A stretch of 64,000 bases of DNA from Sinomonas sp. ASV486. GTDB lineage: Bacteria > Actinomycetota > Actinomycetes > Actinomycetales > Micrococcaceae. The stretch lies in contig NZ_JAVFJK010000003.1 of assembly GCF_030908215.1 (NCBI RefSeq), forward strand, positions 309,883 through 373,882, written 5' to 3'. Of this stretch, positions 1 through 9,081 are shown piece by piece (the first letter of the stretch is position 1; each line of letters opens with the position of its first letter). The translations under genes were made by a program, and so were the position numbers. The notes beneath the pieces were generated by a model, which saw only the letters and a list, made by a program, of their open reading frames with translations, was not told the DNA's origin and did not search any database.

Positions 1-194
1 CCGTCCTGGTCGATCAACCCGGCATCGATGAGCTGGACCAGCAGGCGCCGCACCGTGCTCGGCGGCAGCCCCGCGCACTTGGCGATCTCCCCCAGCGTCA
101 GCTCGGACTTCGCCGCCGAGAAGGCGAAGAGGACACCCGCCGCCCTCGCAATCACGGCGTTCCGTTCAGTGGAACGAGTTTCATTCAGTGGCAT
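1..194 (-). CDS. IclR-family transcriptional regulator, N-terminal part
   Basis: The ATG at 194 opens a frame that runs off the left edge of the window, so only about 64 residues are visible. They form an IclR-type winged helix-turn-helix: an alanine-rich first helix, then SELTLGEIAKCAGLPPSTVR and a recognition helix with LLVQLIDAGLI. IclR proteins pair this domain with a C-terminal effector-binding domain, which lies outside the window. Such regulators often control nearby catabolic genes, and the catabolic block starting at 989 is the obvious candidate, but no operator was identified. The family call is good; the target is inference. Confidence 0.75.
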   Translation of the reverse strand, partial: MPLNETRSTERNAVIARAAGVLFAFSAAKSELTLGEIAKCAGLPPSTVRRLLVQLIDAGLIDQD

Positions 195-988
195 GTGGCA
201 AGTATCACCGGGAAACCTGCAAAGATCAAGGCCCGCGAAGCGGGCCGCCGACGCGCTCGGGCAACATCAGCCCGCAGGCCGGGTCAGAACGAAGTGGGCG
301 GCGCGCCAGCCAATACTGCTCAGCGGCTCGGGCGACCTCAGCACCGCCACTCCGCCAGAGGATGAACGCCTGGCCCGGAGAATCCCGCAGCGCCTCCCGC
401 TAACGGTTCCTTTGACGAGACATTCAGGAGCCCCGTGCTCGGGGGAGAGTCCATGGGGAAATCCGACGAGTTCTGCGGCCCCTGCCTGTCTCGACAATGT
501 GTCTCGCGCCAGATTCTCAGAAACGAACTCGATTGAGCCTTTCATTGGACACCGGCCCCTCCCGGTTCGGCTGCACCTCTTGTCAGTTTCCCAGGACCTC
601 CCCAAAAGAAATCCAAGTCGTCTTCAAGTTTCCCTAAGTCCTCTGCACAGTCCGATGGCAACGGGGCGTGCGCCATAGATGCCTGCGCATGTGCGGTGGT
701 GCGCGGTCAAGTTGAAGTCCGGCGCCGGCCCCCGACTTCCGAAGTGCCGTGTTGCGAGGATTGATTGCAGGCCGACGCCGGGGGGCTATGGATTCTGGCA
801 ATCCGGGTGCGTGGATGATCTCAGGATGAACCGAACTGAGTTCTGTGGCCGCCCCTACGCGGGCTCCGTGAGCGGCCTCGGAAGAGGTGCCCGCCATTGC
901 CGCAGAGCTCGTTACGTCCGAGGGGGCCGCGCAGGGTAGTCATCGGCTCATCCGTGGAAGCGGCTTTCTCGAATTGGAGAGCGCTGGC
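195..988. other. Gene-free stretch
   Basis: About 800 bases separate the IclR-type gene from the end of the acyl-CoA synthetase gene. Open frames exist on both strands, but none shows a recognisable domain, a ribosome binding site or sustained coding character. No tRNA, insertion sequence or clear hairpin was seen. It may hold the promoter of the IclR gene and decayed sequence. Confidence 0.5.
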
Positions 989-2515
989 TCAGCTCGCGTA
1001 CTGACGGCGAAGGTCAGCCTTGCGGATCTTGCCGCTGGCAGTTCGCGGCATCTCGCTAACGAAGACCACCGTCTTGGGGACCTTGTAGCGGGCGAGGCGG
1101 CGGTCAAGGTGGGCCCGGACCTGGTCCTCGGTCAGGCTGGCGCCGCTCCGAACAGTGATGACGGCGCGAGGCACTTCGCCCCATTTTGCGTCCGGTACCC
1201 CGATGACCGCGACGGCTGCGACTGCTTCGAGCTCGGCAATGGCCGACTCGACCTCTGCTGGGTAGATGTTCTCTCCACCCGAGATGATCATGTCCTTGAG
1301 CCGGTCGGAGACGAAGAGGAAGCCTTCATCGTCCCCGTATCCCATATCACCCGAGCGGAACCAGACCCCGTCAGCGTAGGCGTCCCGCGTGGCGTCCGAG
1401 CGGTTCCAGTATTCGCACATGACGTTCGGGCCCGAGATCTGGATCTCGCCCACGTCGCCAGGCCCTGCGGTGAGGCCGAGCGGGTCGACAATGCGCATCT
1501 GGGTGAAGAAATGGGTCAGCCCCGCAGATCCGGCCTTCTCGAGGGACCGCTCTGCGGGGAGCATTGTCACTCCGGGGGCGGTTTCGGTCATGCCGTAGCA
1601 GCTGGTGAAGTGGATCCCGCGGGACTCGTAGGCCTCGAGGACCCGACCCGTGACGGGCGAGCCTCCGCAGGTGAGCTTCTGGAGGGAGCTCAGGTCTGCG
1701 CTCGGCCAGTCCGGGTGCTCGGCGATCATCTGGAAGGTCGTCGGGACGCCGTTGAGCGTGGTGACGCCGTGTCGTTGGATGAGGGCAAGAGCGCGAGAAG
1801 GGTCGAACTTCTCTTCGATCACTATGGTTGCGCCCTTCAGGAGCATGGGCAGAAGCCCCATGTCGAGGGAAGCGACGTGGAAGAGCGGGGAAATCAGGAG
1901 CGCCACGTCGTCTCTGCTCAATTCCATGTCGATGAGGACGTTGATGCAGTTCCAGGTGATGTTACCGTGCGTGAGCAGGGCTCCCTTGGGTTTGCCGGTG
2001 GTGCCGGAGGTATAGAGGATGATCGCCCCGTCGTCCAGGCCGACCTTCTCCTGGATCGGGTCGGCCGGCGCAGCGCCCAATGCGGCCTCGTGTGATCCCG
2101 CCACTTTCGCGTCCGGATCCTTATCGACACTCAGGCGGGTCCGAACGCCGGTGCCGTCCGTGGCCGCGACCGCGAGCGTGTCGAGTTGCGCGGAGTGGAC
2201 GAGGAGGGAGACACCGCAGTCGTGCAGCTGGAACTGCAGTTCGGGCGCCGTCAGGCGGGTATTCAGTGGGACGAAGATCGCGCCGAGAAGCCCGCAGGCA
2301 AAAAAGGTCTCGAAGAAGGCAGGGTGGTTCTCGCCGAGATATGCCACCCTGTCGCCGCGAGCGACGCCGCGTCGCTGGAATGCGTTGGCGAGCCGTTCGG
2401 TCCGCTCTGCGAGATCGGCATAGCTTGTCCTCTGCTCGCCTGAGAGCAGCGCGGTCTTGCTGCCGCTCTTGGGCAGTCGGCGGCGCAGCCAGGACCCCAC
2501 TCCGATGTTGTCCAA
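989..2515 (-). CDS. AMP-forming acyl-CoA synthetase
   Basis: A 508-residue member of the ANL adenylating superfamily, which activates a carboxylic acid with ATP to an acyl-adenylate and then to acyl-CoA. The phosphate-binding loop YTSGTTGKPKG lies at residues 168-178, the YGMTE motif near 307, the RSGDMGY hinge region near 385 and the catalytic lysine of SGKIRK near 496. Length and motif order are full. The start is a TTG with GGAGG about 9 bases upstream. It is the last gene of a minus-strand run with dehydrogenases and a MaoC protein, so it probably primes the substrate or an intermediate for beta-oxidation-like breakdown. Chain length or aromatic preference cannot be read. Confidence 0.9.
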   Translation of the reverse strand: MDNIGVGSWLRRRLPKSGSKTALLSGEQRTSYADLAERTERLANAFQRRGVARGDRVAYLGENHPAFFETFFACGLLGAIFVPLNTRLTAPELQFQLHDCGVSLLVHSAQLDTLAVAATDGTGVRTRLSVDKDPDAKVAGSHEAALGAAPADPIQEKVGLDDGAIILYTSGTTGKPKGALLTHGNITWNCINVLIDMELSRDDVALLISPLFHVASLDMGLLPMLLKGATIVIEEKFDPSRALALIQRHGVTTLNGVPTTFQMIAEHPDWPSADLSSLQKLTCGGSPVTGRVLEAYESRGIHFTSCYGMTETAPGVTMLPAERSLEKAGSAGLTHFFTQMRIVDPLGLTAGPGDVGEIQISGPNVMCEYWNRSDATRDAYADGVWFRSGDMGYGDDEGFLFVSDRLKDMIISGGENIYPAEVESAIAELEAVAAVAVIGVPDAKWGEVPRAVITVRSGASLTEDQVRAHLDRRLARYKVPKTVVFVSEMPRTASGKIRKADLRRQYAS

Positions 2516-2590
2516 GGGTTTCCTCCCATGGTCTGGGCCGAAGCAGCCGGGTCTTCTGCGTCTGCGCAGTATGCCGGTGCGGCGTGGTGG

Positions 2591-3637
2591 TCAGAAGTGA
2601 AGGAGGACCTTCCCTGAGGCCGCAGAGTCCTTTGCCGTCGCAAAGGCATCAAGGGCATCGCGGGCGGGGTACTCATGCGTGATGACCGCGGAGGCGTCGA
2701 GCGTGCCGTCGGCAAGCGCGGCGATCACCTCGTCGATCTCGTCGTTGAACCTGAAGGAGCCAAGAAGCTCCAGCTCTCGGGTGATAGCGAGGGAGATGGG
2801 CACGGGCTGGTCGCCCGAGGGGATCAGCCCGAGGAGCACGACGCGTCCTCCTCGCATGGTCCCCCTGATCGCCGATGCGAGACCTTTGGTGCTTCCGGAG
2901 GACTCGATAGTCACGTCTGCTTCGACCGCCGCTACGGCGTCGGTGCCACGGGCGTCGATGGTTGACGTCGCCCCAACCCGACGGGCTATCTCAAGGGGTC
3001 TTTGGTGCAGGTCAACGGCCGTGATCTCGCTTGCCCCGGCTCTCTTCAGGGCTGCGATGACCAGTGCGCCGATCGGCCCGCTGCCGATGACGAGCGCCCG
3101 CGCGCCTCTTACGTCCCCGGCCCGCGCGACGGCGTGCCATGCGACGCTCGCGGGTTCGATCAGGGCGGCGGTCCTCAGTGGCAGGTCTGGCGGGAGCGTG
3201 CGGAGCATACGCGCGGGCAGAATCGCGTAATCGGCGAATGCGCCGTCGGTATGCGGCCAGGTCGCTGCGCTTCCCAGGTAGGTGCAGCCCGGCGAGAGGT
3301 TTGGCCGGTCGGCAGGGTATCGCGCACCGGTTCCGCCGGGCGATGCCGGGTGGACGGCCACGGGTGTCCCCGCCGATGGCCCGCTGCCGTCCTCCGCTGC
3401 GGACCAGACGGTTCCAACAACCTCGTGTCCAAGGACCATCGGCGCCCTGAGGATCGAGTCGCCCGCAGCGCCATGGCTCCAGTAGTGCAGATCCGAACCG
3501 CTGATCCCCCCATAGGCGATGCGGACTACCGCTTCGTCAGGCGCGGCGGCCCTCAGCGGACGCTGCTCGACGCGAAGGTCTCCGGCGGTGTGGACGACGA
3601 CGGCGCGGGCGTATGCGGCCGCGGGCTTCTGGTTCAC
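2591..3637 (-). CDS. L-idonate 5-dehydrogenase-like MDR enzyme with altered zinc sites
   Basis: A 348-residue medium-chain dehydrogenase closest in pattern to IdnD, which interconverts L-idonate and 5-ketogluconate with NAD(P). It keeps SDLHYWSHG, PMVLGHEVVG, the Rossmann motif GSGPIGALV and the C-terminal GSFRFNDEID. The usual catalytic Cys of GGICGSD is Ser here (GGISGSD), and the four structural-zinc Cys are replaced by Gly, Gly, Pro and Ser in the segment PASPGGTGARYPADRPNLS. Loss of the structural site is compatible with an active enzyme in this family; loss of the catalytic Cys is more striking. The start is GTG, preceded by GGGAG. It lies 30 bases downstream of the SDR that resembles IdnO. 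Confidence 0.8.
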   Translation of the reverse strand: MNQKPAAAYARAVVVHTAGDLRVEQRPLRAAAPDEAVVRIAYGGISGSDLHYWSHGAAGDSILRAPMVLGHEVVGTVWSAAEDGSGPSAGTPVAVHPASPGGTGARYPADRPNLSPGCTYLGSAATWPHTDGAFADYAILPARMLRTLPPDLPLRTAALIEPASVAWHAVARAGDVRGARALVIGSGPIGALVIAALKRAGASEITAVDLHQRPLEIARRVGATSTIDARGTDAVAAVEADVTIESSGSTKGLASAIRGTMRGGRVVLLGLIPSGDQPVPISLAITRELELLGSFRFNDEIDEVIAALADGTLDASAVITHEYPARDALDAFATAKDSAASGKVLLHF

Positions 3638-3667
3638 TTCTCCCTTTCCGGTGGTGAGTTCGGGCGG

Positions 3668-4480
3668 TCAGACGACGACGGACATGCCACCGTCTACGAA
3701 GATGGTCTGGCCGTTGACGAAGTCCGAGGCGGACGACGCGAGCCACACGGTCGGGCCGACGAGGTCCTGGGGTGATCCCCACCGCGCCGCGGGCGTGCGC
3801 CCCAGAACCCAAGAGTTGAACTTCTCGTCTTCGGTGAGGGCCCTGGTCATCTCCGTGCTGATGTAGCCGGGTGCGATGCCGTTGGCCTGGATACCGCTCG
3901 AGGCCCACTCGGCGGTCATTGCACGGGTGAGGTTCCGCAGGCCTCCCTTGGATGCGGTGTACGCACCGATCGTGGGGCGGGCCAGTTCCGACTGGATCGA
4001 GCACACGTTGATGATCTTTCCCCGGCCCCGCGAGGCCATGTTCCGTGCGGCCTCACGGCCGACCAGGAAGGCACTGGTCAGATTGGTGCTCAGCACCCTG
4101 TCCCAGTCCTTCCGGGCGAGGTCGAACAAGGCCACACGGTGCTGGATTCCGGCGTTGTTGACAAGGATGTCGATCGGTCCGAGGCTGCGCTCGAGGTGGT
4201 CGATCGCGCCCGAGACCTGCATTTCGTCTGTCACGTCGAATGCCGACGAGACCACCCGGTCGGGGCCGACCTCTTCCTCGAGCCTCGCGCGTGCGTCTTC
4301 GAGCCGGTCCGTGTCCTGGCCGTTGAGGATGACCGTGGCTCCGGCCCGCGCGAGACCCGAGGCAAGGGCGTAGCCGATGCCGCGGCTGCTGCCGGTGACG
4401 AGAGCAGTGCGTCCGGTCAGGTCGAAGAGGGCAGCACCGGTCGCATCACGGGTCTCAGTGGCCGGGGGCAACCGGGACAC
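3668..4480 (-). CDS. SDR oxidoreductase, gluconate 5-dehydrogenase-like
   Basis: A classical short-chain dehydrogenase of about 270 residues with the cofactor motif TGSSRGIG, the NNAGIQ motif, catalytic Ser in NVCSIQSE and the YTASK pair. It resembles IdnO/Gno, which reduces 5-ketogluconate to gluconate. With the IdnD-like neighbour and gluconokinase at 21433 it would give idonate, ketogluconate, gluconate and 6-phosphogluconate. The open frame extends further upstream, but the conserved domain begins with LFDLTGRTALVTG, so a GTG at 4480 (or 4486) is preferred. This start lies inside the 3' end of the VOC gene, a 26-base overlap that implies translational coupling. Confidence 0.82.
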   Translation of the reverse strand: MSRLPPATETRDATGAALFDLTGRTALVTGSSRGIGYALASGLARAGATVILNGQDTDRLEDARARLEEEVGPDRVVSSAFDVTDEMQVSGAIDHLERSLGPIDILVNNAGIQHRVALFDLARKDWDRVLSTNLTSAFLVGREAARNMASRGRGKIINVCSIQSELARPTIGAYTASKGGLRNLTRAMTAEWASSGIQANGIAPGYISTEMTRALTEDEKFNSWVLGRTPAARWGSPQDLVGPTVWLASSASDFVNGQTIFVDGGMSVVV

Positions 4481-4949
4481 CTTCACCCGAATCGGCGAGT
4501 TCCTTGAGGCGCCGCTCGGCGGTCTCGTGGTCCAGCCAGCAGATGAACTCGATGAAGTAGCCGTCCGGGTCTGCGACGTAGATCTGCTCGACGTCATCGG
4601 CGCGGACGCGCGGACCGCCCACGGGGGCCACGCCGTTCCGGCGCAGGGTCTCGCGGACATCGTCGAGGGAATCGACCTTCAGAGCGAAATGCACGCTGTA
4701 GCCTGTGCGTACCTCCTCCGGGGACCAGTCGGGGGCGAGGGCGGCGGTGCGGCCGTTCTCGGTCTCGACGACCACGTGCACCTCGGCGGTGCCGAGCCGG
4801 AAGTAGGCCCCGGGGAATACGAAATCGGCCGGACGCGCGATCTCCTCCATGCCGAGGACGTCTGTGTAGAACTTCCGGGTCTTCTCGAGGTCGCTCACGT
4901 ACAGGGCTACGTGGTGCAGGGAGACGCTGCCGTTCGCTGAGGATGTCAT
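4455..4949 (-). CDS. VOC-family (glyoxalase/dioxygenase fold) protein
   Basis: A 164-residue single-module vicinal-oxygen-chelate protein. It opens with LHHVALYVSDLEKTRKFYTD, the typical first beta-alpha-beta unit with a metal-binding His, and ends its second unit with DPDGYFIEFICW, where the Glu is the usual metal ligand. VOC enzymes act as lyases, isomerases or extradiol dioxygenases; this one cannot be assigned further. The ATG at 4949 has GGAG about 10 bases upstream and is preferred over a longer frame. It heads the block that continues into the IdnO-like and IdnD-like genes. Confidence 0.82.
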   Translation of the reverse strand: MTSSANGSVSLHHVALYVSDLEKTRKFYTDVLGMEEIARPADFVFPGAYFRLGTAEVHVVVETENGRTAALAPDWSPEEVRTGYSVHFALKVDSLDDVRETLRRNGVAPVGGPRVRADDVEQIYVADPDGYFIEFICWLDHETAERRLKELADSGEGVPVAPGH

Positions 4950-5089
4950 CGTCAAACTCCATCGGTGGGTTGGTGCCGCTGAAGGCACGGGTGATGTTGG
5001 GATGGGAGACGCCCGGGGGCGCGGTCCCCGGGCAATGGCCCGAGGTGGTGTACCGGGGGAGCCCGGACGGGGGCAGGTTGTGCCCGGTG

Positions 5090-5611
5090 TCAGGCGCTCA
5101 GCACCCCCGCGGTGCCGAACTCATGGGTCGATGCCGCACGCTGGTCCTCGGTGAAGGCGACCTTCCAGAGGAGGAGCCGGAGGGTCTCCACCTCTGCCGG
5201 GGTCAGCGCTGAGAGGGAGACCGCTGTTGCCCTGGCGACTGCCGCGGTTGCGGTTGCATAGAGCTCCTCCCCTTTCGCTGTGGCGATGACGATCTTCGAT
5301 CGACGGTCCCGGACGTCGGCCCGTCGTCTGACCAGCTTCCGCTTCTCGAGGTCATCGACGATCGCGACAATCTGGCTCGGGTCCAGTCGAAGGAAGTCAG
5401 CCAGCTCCCGCTGGGACGGGTGTTCGCCGCTGCAGGCAAGCGACAGCACGGAGTAGGGGCGGACTCTGAGACCGAACTCCTCCAGAGCAGTGTTGGCCTT
5501 GGACGATCCAATGGCACGGGCCCGCGCTGCCAGGAATTCGACGTTGGCTGCGAGGTCGACGCTCAGGAATCGGTTGGCCGATCTGTTGGGCTCGGCTTGT
5601 GGGCGGCTCAT
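5090..5611 (-). CDS. MarR-family transcriptional regulator
   Basis: A 173-residue winged-helix protein with the MarR layout: a helical dimerisation region, the recognition part SQRELADFLRLDPSQIVAIV, then the wing with VRRRADVRDRRSKIV. It probably senses an acidic or aromatic ligand, as many MarR proteins do. It sits between two catabolic sub-blocks on the same strand and is a reasonable local repressor. A short perfect palindrome GTGATCAC lies at 5660-5667 just upstream, but it is too short to assign as the operator with confidence. Confidence 0.88.
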   Translation of the reverse strand: MSRPQAEPNRSANRFLSVDLAANVEFLAARARAIGSSKANTALEEFGLRVRPYSVLSLACSGEHPSQRELADFLRLDPSQIVAIVDDLEKRKLVRRRADVRDRRSKIVIATAKGEELYATATAAVARATAVSLSALTPAEVETLRLLLWKVAFTEDQRAASTHEFGTAGVLSA

Positions 5612-5668
5612 CGCTGTGCCTTCCTTCCACTGGCTCCGTAGGGCCAGACCGTTGAGACTGTGATCACT

Positions 5669-6580
5669 CTAGGACCTCAGCGCATGTCTGCTCCGTTCCT
5701 CCACGAACGCCCTCGTCACCGAGATGTCCTCGTCGCCGTGGCCTGCCCTCACGAGTTCCGTGAAGGCCGACCGCAGATAGTGCAGTTGGCCGGCCTCGAT
5801 GCTGACCAGGGTTGCGGCGTCCTCTGCGGAGGCCAGGTCCTTGACCATGAACCTCGCCATGCCGGACGGCGAGTAGTCCTCCTCGGCGAACCTGCGGGCG
5901 CGGGTCTGGAGAATGCGGCTAGCGGCGTATCCGCCCGAGAGGACGTCCAAGAGCTCCGCGACGTCAAGCCCGCTGCGATGGGCAATTGCGGCGGCCTCAC
6001 CGATAGCCATCACTTCGGCCGCCACGATCATCTGGTTGCAGGCCTTGGCCACGGCCCCGGCGCCCAGGGGGCCGAGGAGGCGCGGGTGTCCGAAAGCCTT
6101 CAGGACTCTGGCCACACGCTCGTAGTCGTCGTGCGTGCCGCCGGCCATGATCGAGAGTGTTCCCTCACGCGCCCCTTCTTCGCCGCCGCTGACGGGCGCG
6201 TCCACGGTGCGCAGGAGGCCTGCGGTCTCCGCAGCTGCGGCGTCGGCGATGGAGCGGACGTCACGGGCCGATACGGACGAGCAGACCACGAGCGTTGTGG
6301 GGGCGCTGATTCCGTGGACGATCCCGTCAGGTCCGGTGAGGGCGCCGAGGATCTGCCGGGTGTCGGCGAGCATGACGACGATGGTGCGGCACTGGCGCGC
6401 CATGTCCGCGGGCGTTGCCGCCCAGAGGGCGCCTTCCGCGGTGAGGTCGGCGACGCGGTCGGGGCCGCGGTGGGTGATGACGGCCTTCATCCCGGTGGCC
6501 ATGAGGTTCCTGGCCATCGGTTTGCCCATGATCCCGAGGCCGATGAATCCGACCGGGGTTCCCGAAGAGGCCTTGGTCAT
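5669..6580 (-). CDS. Beta-hydroxyacid dehydrogenase (GarR / 3-hydroxyisobutyrate dehydrogenase family)
   Basis: A 303-residue NAD(P)-dependent enzyme. The N-terminal Rossmann motif is VGFIGLGIMGKPMARNL, the substrate-binding signature appears as DAPVSGGEEGAREGTLSIM, and the catalytic Lys is in GAVAKACNQMIV. Relatives reduce tartronate semialdehyde or oxidise 3-hydroxyisobutyrate. The gene overlaps the upstream 2-hydroxyacid dehydrogenase gene by 4 bases, showing coupled translation. Two hydroxyacid dehydrogenases side by side point to processing of small hydroxyacids from sugar-acid or branched-acid breakdown; the exact substrate is not readable. Confidence 0.88.
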   Translation of the reverse strand: MTKASSGTPVGFIGLGIMGKPMARNLMATGMKAVITHRGPDRVADLTAEGALWAATPADMARQCRTIVVMLADTRQILGALTGPDGIVHGISAPTTLVVCSSVSARDVRSIADAAAAETAGLLRTVDAPVSGGEEGAREGTLSIMAGGTHDDYERVARVLKAFGHPRLLGPLGAGAVAKACNQMIVAAEVMAIGEAAAIAHRSGLDVAELLDVLSGGYAASRILQTRARRFAEEDYSPSGMARFMVKDLASAEDAATLVSIEAGQLHYLRSAFTELVRAGHGDEDISVTRAFVEERSRHALRS

Positions 6581-7614
6581 TGCTTCACCTTGGTCTGGCT
6601 GCGGAGGCGCCCCAGGAAGGCCTCCTGTTCAAGGACCGGTCGGTTGACGACATATTTGGGTGCTGTGCCGTTGAGGGCGTCTATGACGGCCTGCACGGCT
6701 GAGCTTCCGTTGCCGAGGGACATCTCGTCGGTCCAGGCGACGGAGTGGGGGGTGAGGATGACGTTGTCCATGTCGAGCAGCGGGTTCTGGGCCGCGACGG
6801 GCTCGCTCTCGAAGACGTCGAGTGCGGCTGCGGTGATGGTGCCGTTCCGGAGGGCGTCGGTGAGGGCGGCCTCGTCGACGATCGGTCCGCGGGAGACGTT
6901 CACCAGGTGGGCGGTGGCCTTCATCCTGTTCAGGAAGGAGGTGGAGACGAGGTGGCGGGTTTCGTCGGTGAGCACCGTCATCACGACCACGACGTCGGCC
7001 CCGGCAGCGAGGTCGTCGAGCCCCACGAGTTCCACGCCGAGGTCGGTCGCGCGCTGTGCCGGGCAGTAGGGGTCGTAGGCGAGCACCTTGGTCTGGAAGG
7101 GCCTAAGGAGTTCAACGAGGTCGGTCGAGGTGTTCCCGAGTCCGATCAGGCCGACTGTCCTGCCGGTGAGTCCGCGTCCCATCCATTCGGTACGCCTGTC
7201 CCAGTCGCCACGGCGGATGATGCGGTCCTTGGCGATGAGGTTGTGGAAACTGGCCAGGATCATTGTCAGTGCGGCGGTCGCGACCGGCCTGCGGGCGCCG
7301 TCGGGTGTGATGGTCGCTGCGACGCCGTTCGCGGTGCAGGCGTCGAGGTCGACCGAGTCGTAGCCGACGCCGAAGCGGGCAAGGACGAGCGGGGGCTCGG
7401 CGACGCCGTCGAAGGTGCGGGCCGTGACGGCCGGGTTGGCGAAGATGACCGCGGGGCGGCCGTCGACCTGTTCCGGGGTCAGCTCGGGGAGGTCTTCGGG
7501 GAGATATTCCCAGGGGATGCCCGCCTCGTCGAGGCCGGCGAGGCCGATGTCGCCCCAGACGTTGTTGCCTCCCGGGTCGAGGAAGTCGCGGGAGATGCCG
7601 ACAGGTCGCTGCAT
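6577..7614 (-). CDS. D-isomer-specific 2-hydroxyacid dehydrogenase
   Basis: A 345-residue enzyme of the phosphoglycerate dehydrogenase/formate dehydrogenase-like family. The catalytic triad is present: Arg in NVSRGPIVDE, Glu in ALDVFESEP and His in LTPHSVAW. The nucleotide-binding motif reads GLIGLGNTS, so the third glycine of the usual GxGxxG is replaced, a mild oddity. The family reduces 2-keto acids with NAD(P)H. The gene follows the cyclase gene by 10 bases and overlaps the GarR-like gene, so it belongs to the operon that starts at the SDR ending at 10208. Confidence 0.85.
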   Translation of the reverse strand: MQRPVGISRDFLDPGGNNVWGDIGLAGLDEAGIPWEYLPEDLPELTPEQVDGRPAVIFANPAVTARTFDGVAEPPLVLARFGVGYDSVDLDACTANGVAATITPDGARRPVATAALTMILASFHNLIAKDRIIRRGDWDRRTEWMGRGLTGRTVGLIGLGNTSTDLVELLRPFQTKVLAYDPYCPAQRATDLGVELVGLDDLAAGADVVVVMTVLTDETRHLVSTSFLNRMKATAHLVNVSRGPIVDEAALTDALRNGTITAAALDVFESEPVAAQNPLLDMDNVILTPHSVAWTDEMSLGNGSSAVQAVIDALNGTAPKYVVNRPVLEQEAFLGRLRSQTKVKQ

Positions 7615-7624
7615 AGGTGCGCTC

Positions 7625-8590
7625 CTAGAAGATCGCGATGGGGTTGACCGGGGATCCGGTGCCGGTGGGGATGTTCAGCGGGGCAACGACGAAGAGGAAC
7701 TCGTAGCGGCCCTCCTCCCGGCACGCCTGGGAGAGGGCCTCGAGGTCGAGGTTGTCCAGAAGGGGAATGCCCATCGCGGTGATCGAGAGGATGTGGATCG
7801 GTGAGTGGACGCCTTCGAGCGGAGAGGGGCGGACGTCGCTGTCGCCGTCAGAGCCCAGGAGGCTGATGGCCCGCTCGGCGAGCAGCGGCATGGCTTCCAC
7901 GTGCAGGCCGGCACTGGAGTTGGAGGAGTCCCACGGCCCGAGCCTGTTGCGCCGGTTCTTGTGGCCTGTGCGCAGGAGCACGGCGTCGGCCTCGGAGACC
8001 TGCACCCCGAGGGCGCTCTCGGCTTTGAGCAGGTCATCGGCGTAGACAGGTTCGCCGGGCTCGAGCCAGTCGACGCCCCGGGCGGCAGGGACGTCGAGGA
8101 GCACGCCCCGGCCAACGTACGGCCCAAGCTCGGCGACTGTGCCGAAGTGGGCCCCGGACGTGTCCACGACGTCGTGCGCGGTGTTGCCGTCGAAGAGCTG
8201 ACCCCGGTAGGCGATGTGGCTGAGGGCGTCCAGATGGCTGACCGCCTTGCCGTGGTAGTCCACGGCGATGAAGTCCTTGTTGGTGGAAGGCTCGGGGGCC
8301 TCCTTGTCGCCGAGGTCCGTCATGTGGTGGAGTGCGGGCTTGTGGTTGTCCGGGCCTGGCACAGTGTTCCACGGGAGCGCCGTGGTCACGGTCCGGCCAG
8401 TGGTGACGAGAGCGCTTGCCCGCGTCACATGGGACGGCCCGATGCGGTTGTAGGCGCCTCGTCCGGCCTTGTCCCACGTGCCCCAGTTCGACAGCGTGCT
8501 GAAAAGGTCATCGAAGCGTTCCCGGCTGACTGGACGCGTCTGGAGATCGGCTGCCGGCCAGGTGCCGGCAGGGGTTCTGGTTGATTCCAA
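7625..8590 (-). CDS. Cyclase-family (kynurenine formamidase-like) hydrolase
   Basis: A 321-residue member of the metal-dependent cyclase/formamidase family. It carries the metal-binding signature with HLDALSHIAYRGQLFDG and the later LLRTGHKNR. Relatives hydrolyse N-formylkynurenine, isatin or cyclic esters and amides. The start is TTG with GAGAGGAAG about 9 bases upstream. It lies 29 bases after the MaoC gene and 10 before the hydroxyacid dehydrogenase, clearly in one transcription unit. A second, distant relative is encoded at 11656-12492, so two ring-opening or deacylating steps may be needed. Confidence 0.83.
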   Translation of the reverse strand: MESTRTPAGTWPAADLQTRPVSRERFDDLFSTLSNWGTWDKAGRGAYNRIGPSHVTRASALVTTGRTVTTALPWNTVPGPDNHKPALHHMTDLGDKEAPEPSTNKDFIAVDYHGKAVSHLDALSHIAYRGQLFDGNTAHDVVDTSGAHFGTVAELGPYVGRGVLLDVPAARGVDWLEPGEPVYADDLLKAESALGVQVSEADAVLLRTGHKNRRNRLGPWDSSNSSAGLHVEAMPLLAERAISLLGSDGDSDVRPSPLEGVHSPIHILSITAMGIPLLDNLDLEALSQACREEGRYEFLFVVAPLNIPTGTGSPVNPIAIF

Positions 8591-8619
8591 CGTGGGGCTT
8601 CCTCTCGACAGCGTGGCGT

Positions 8620-9081
8620 CTACTTGTAGAAGCGCGCGAGGAACTCGGCGACGACGGCGGGGCGCTCCTGGCCCTCGATCTCGATGGTCGCGTTGACCTT
8701 GATCTGGGCACCGCCCTTGACCTCGGTCACTTCGGCGATGGTGCTGGCCATGCGGACCTTCGAGCCGACCTTGACGGGCGAGGTGAAGCGGACCTTGTCG
8801 AGGCCGTAGTTGACCTTGGCGGTGACGCCCTCGACGTGGAACAGCTCGCCCCAGAACGGGATCACGAGGGCGAGCGTGAGGAAGCCGTGGGCGATCGGGG
8901 CCCCGAAGGGGCCGTCCTTGGCGCGCTCGGGGTCAGTGTGGATCCACTGGTGGTCGTCGGTCGCGTCGGCGAACAGGTTGACACGGTTCTGGGTGATCTC
9001 CATCCAGTCAGTCGTGCCGAGGTCGGCGCCGGCCAGGGTGAGGAGCTTCTCGAAGTCGACGACGAGCCGGGGCTGGGTCAT
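8620..9081 (-). CDS. MaoC-family (R)-enoyl-CoA hydratase/dehydratase
   Basis: A 153-residue single hot-dog domain. The hydratase signature is clear: FADATDDHQWIHTDPERA supplies the catalytic Asp and His, followed by GPFGAPIAHGFLTLAL. It resembles actinobacterial R-specific hydratases that hydrate enoyl-CoA. The ATG at 9081 is chosen; the frame continues upstream but without conserved sequence. The gene lies about 195 bases downstream of the MFE-2-like SDR, which would oxidise the (R)-3-hydroxyacyl-CoA product. The two together resemble the two activities of peroxisomal MFE-2. Confidence 0.88.
   Translation of the reverse strand: MTQPRLVVDFEKLLTLAGADLGTTDWMEITQNRVNLFADATDDHQWIHTDPERAKDGPFGAPIAHGFLTLALVIPFWGELFHVEGVTAKVNYGLDKVRFTSPVKVGSKVRMASTIAEVTEVKGGAQIKVNATIEIEGQERPAVVAEFLARFYK

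Noticed and set aside
28-678. A 216-codon plus-strand frame at the left edge
   Set aside because: It runs antisense to the IclR-type helix-turn-helix and shows no domain or ribosome binding site.
887-2095. A 402-codon plus-strand frame
   Set aside because: It is the antisense shadow of the acyl-CoA synthetase, produced by high GC content.
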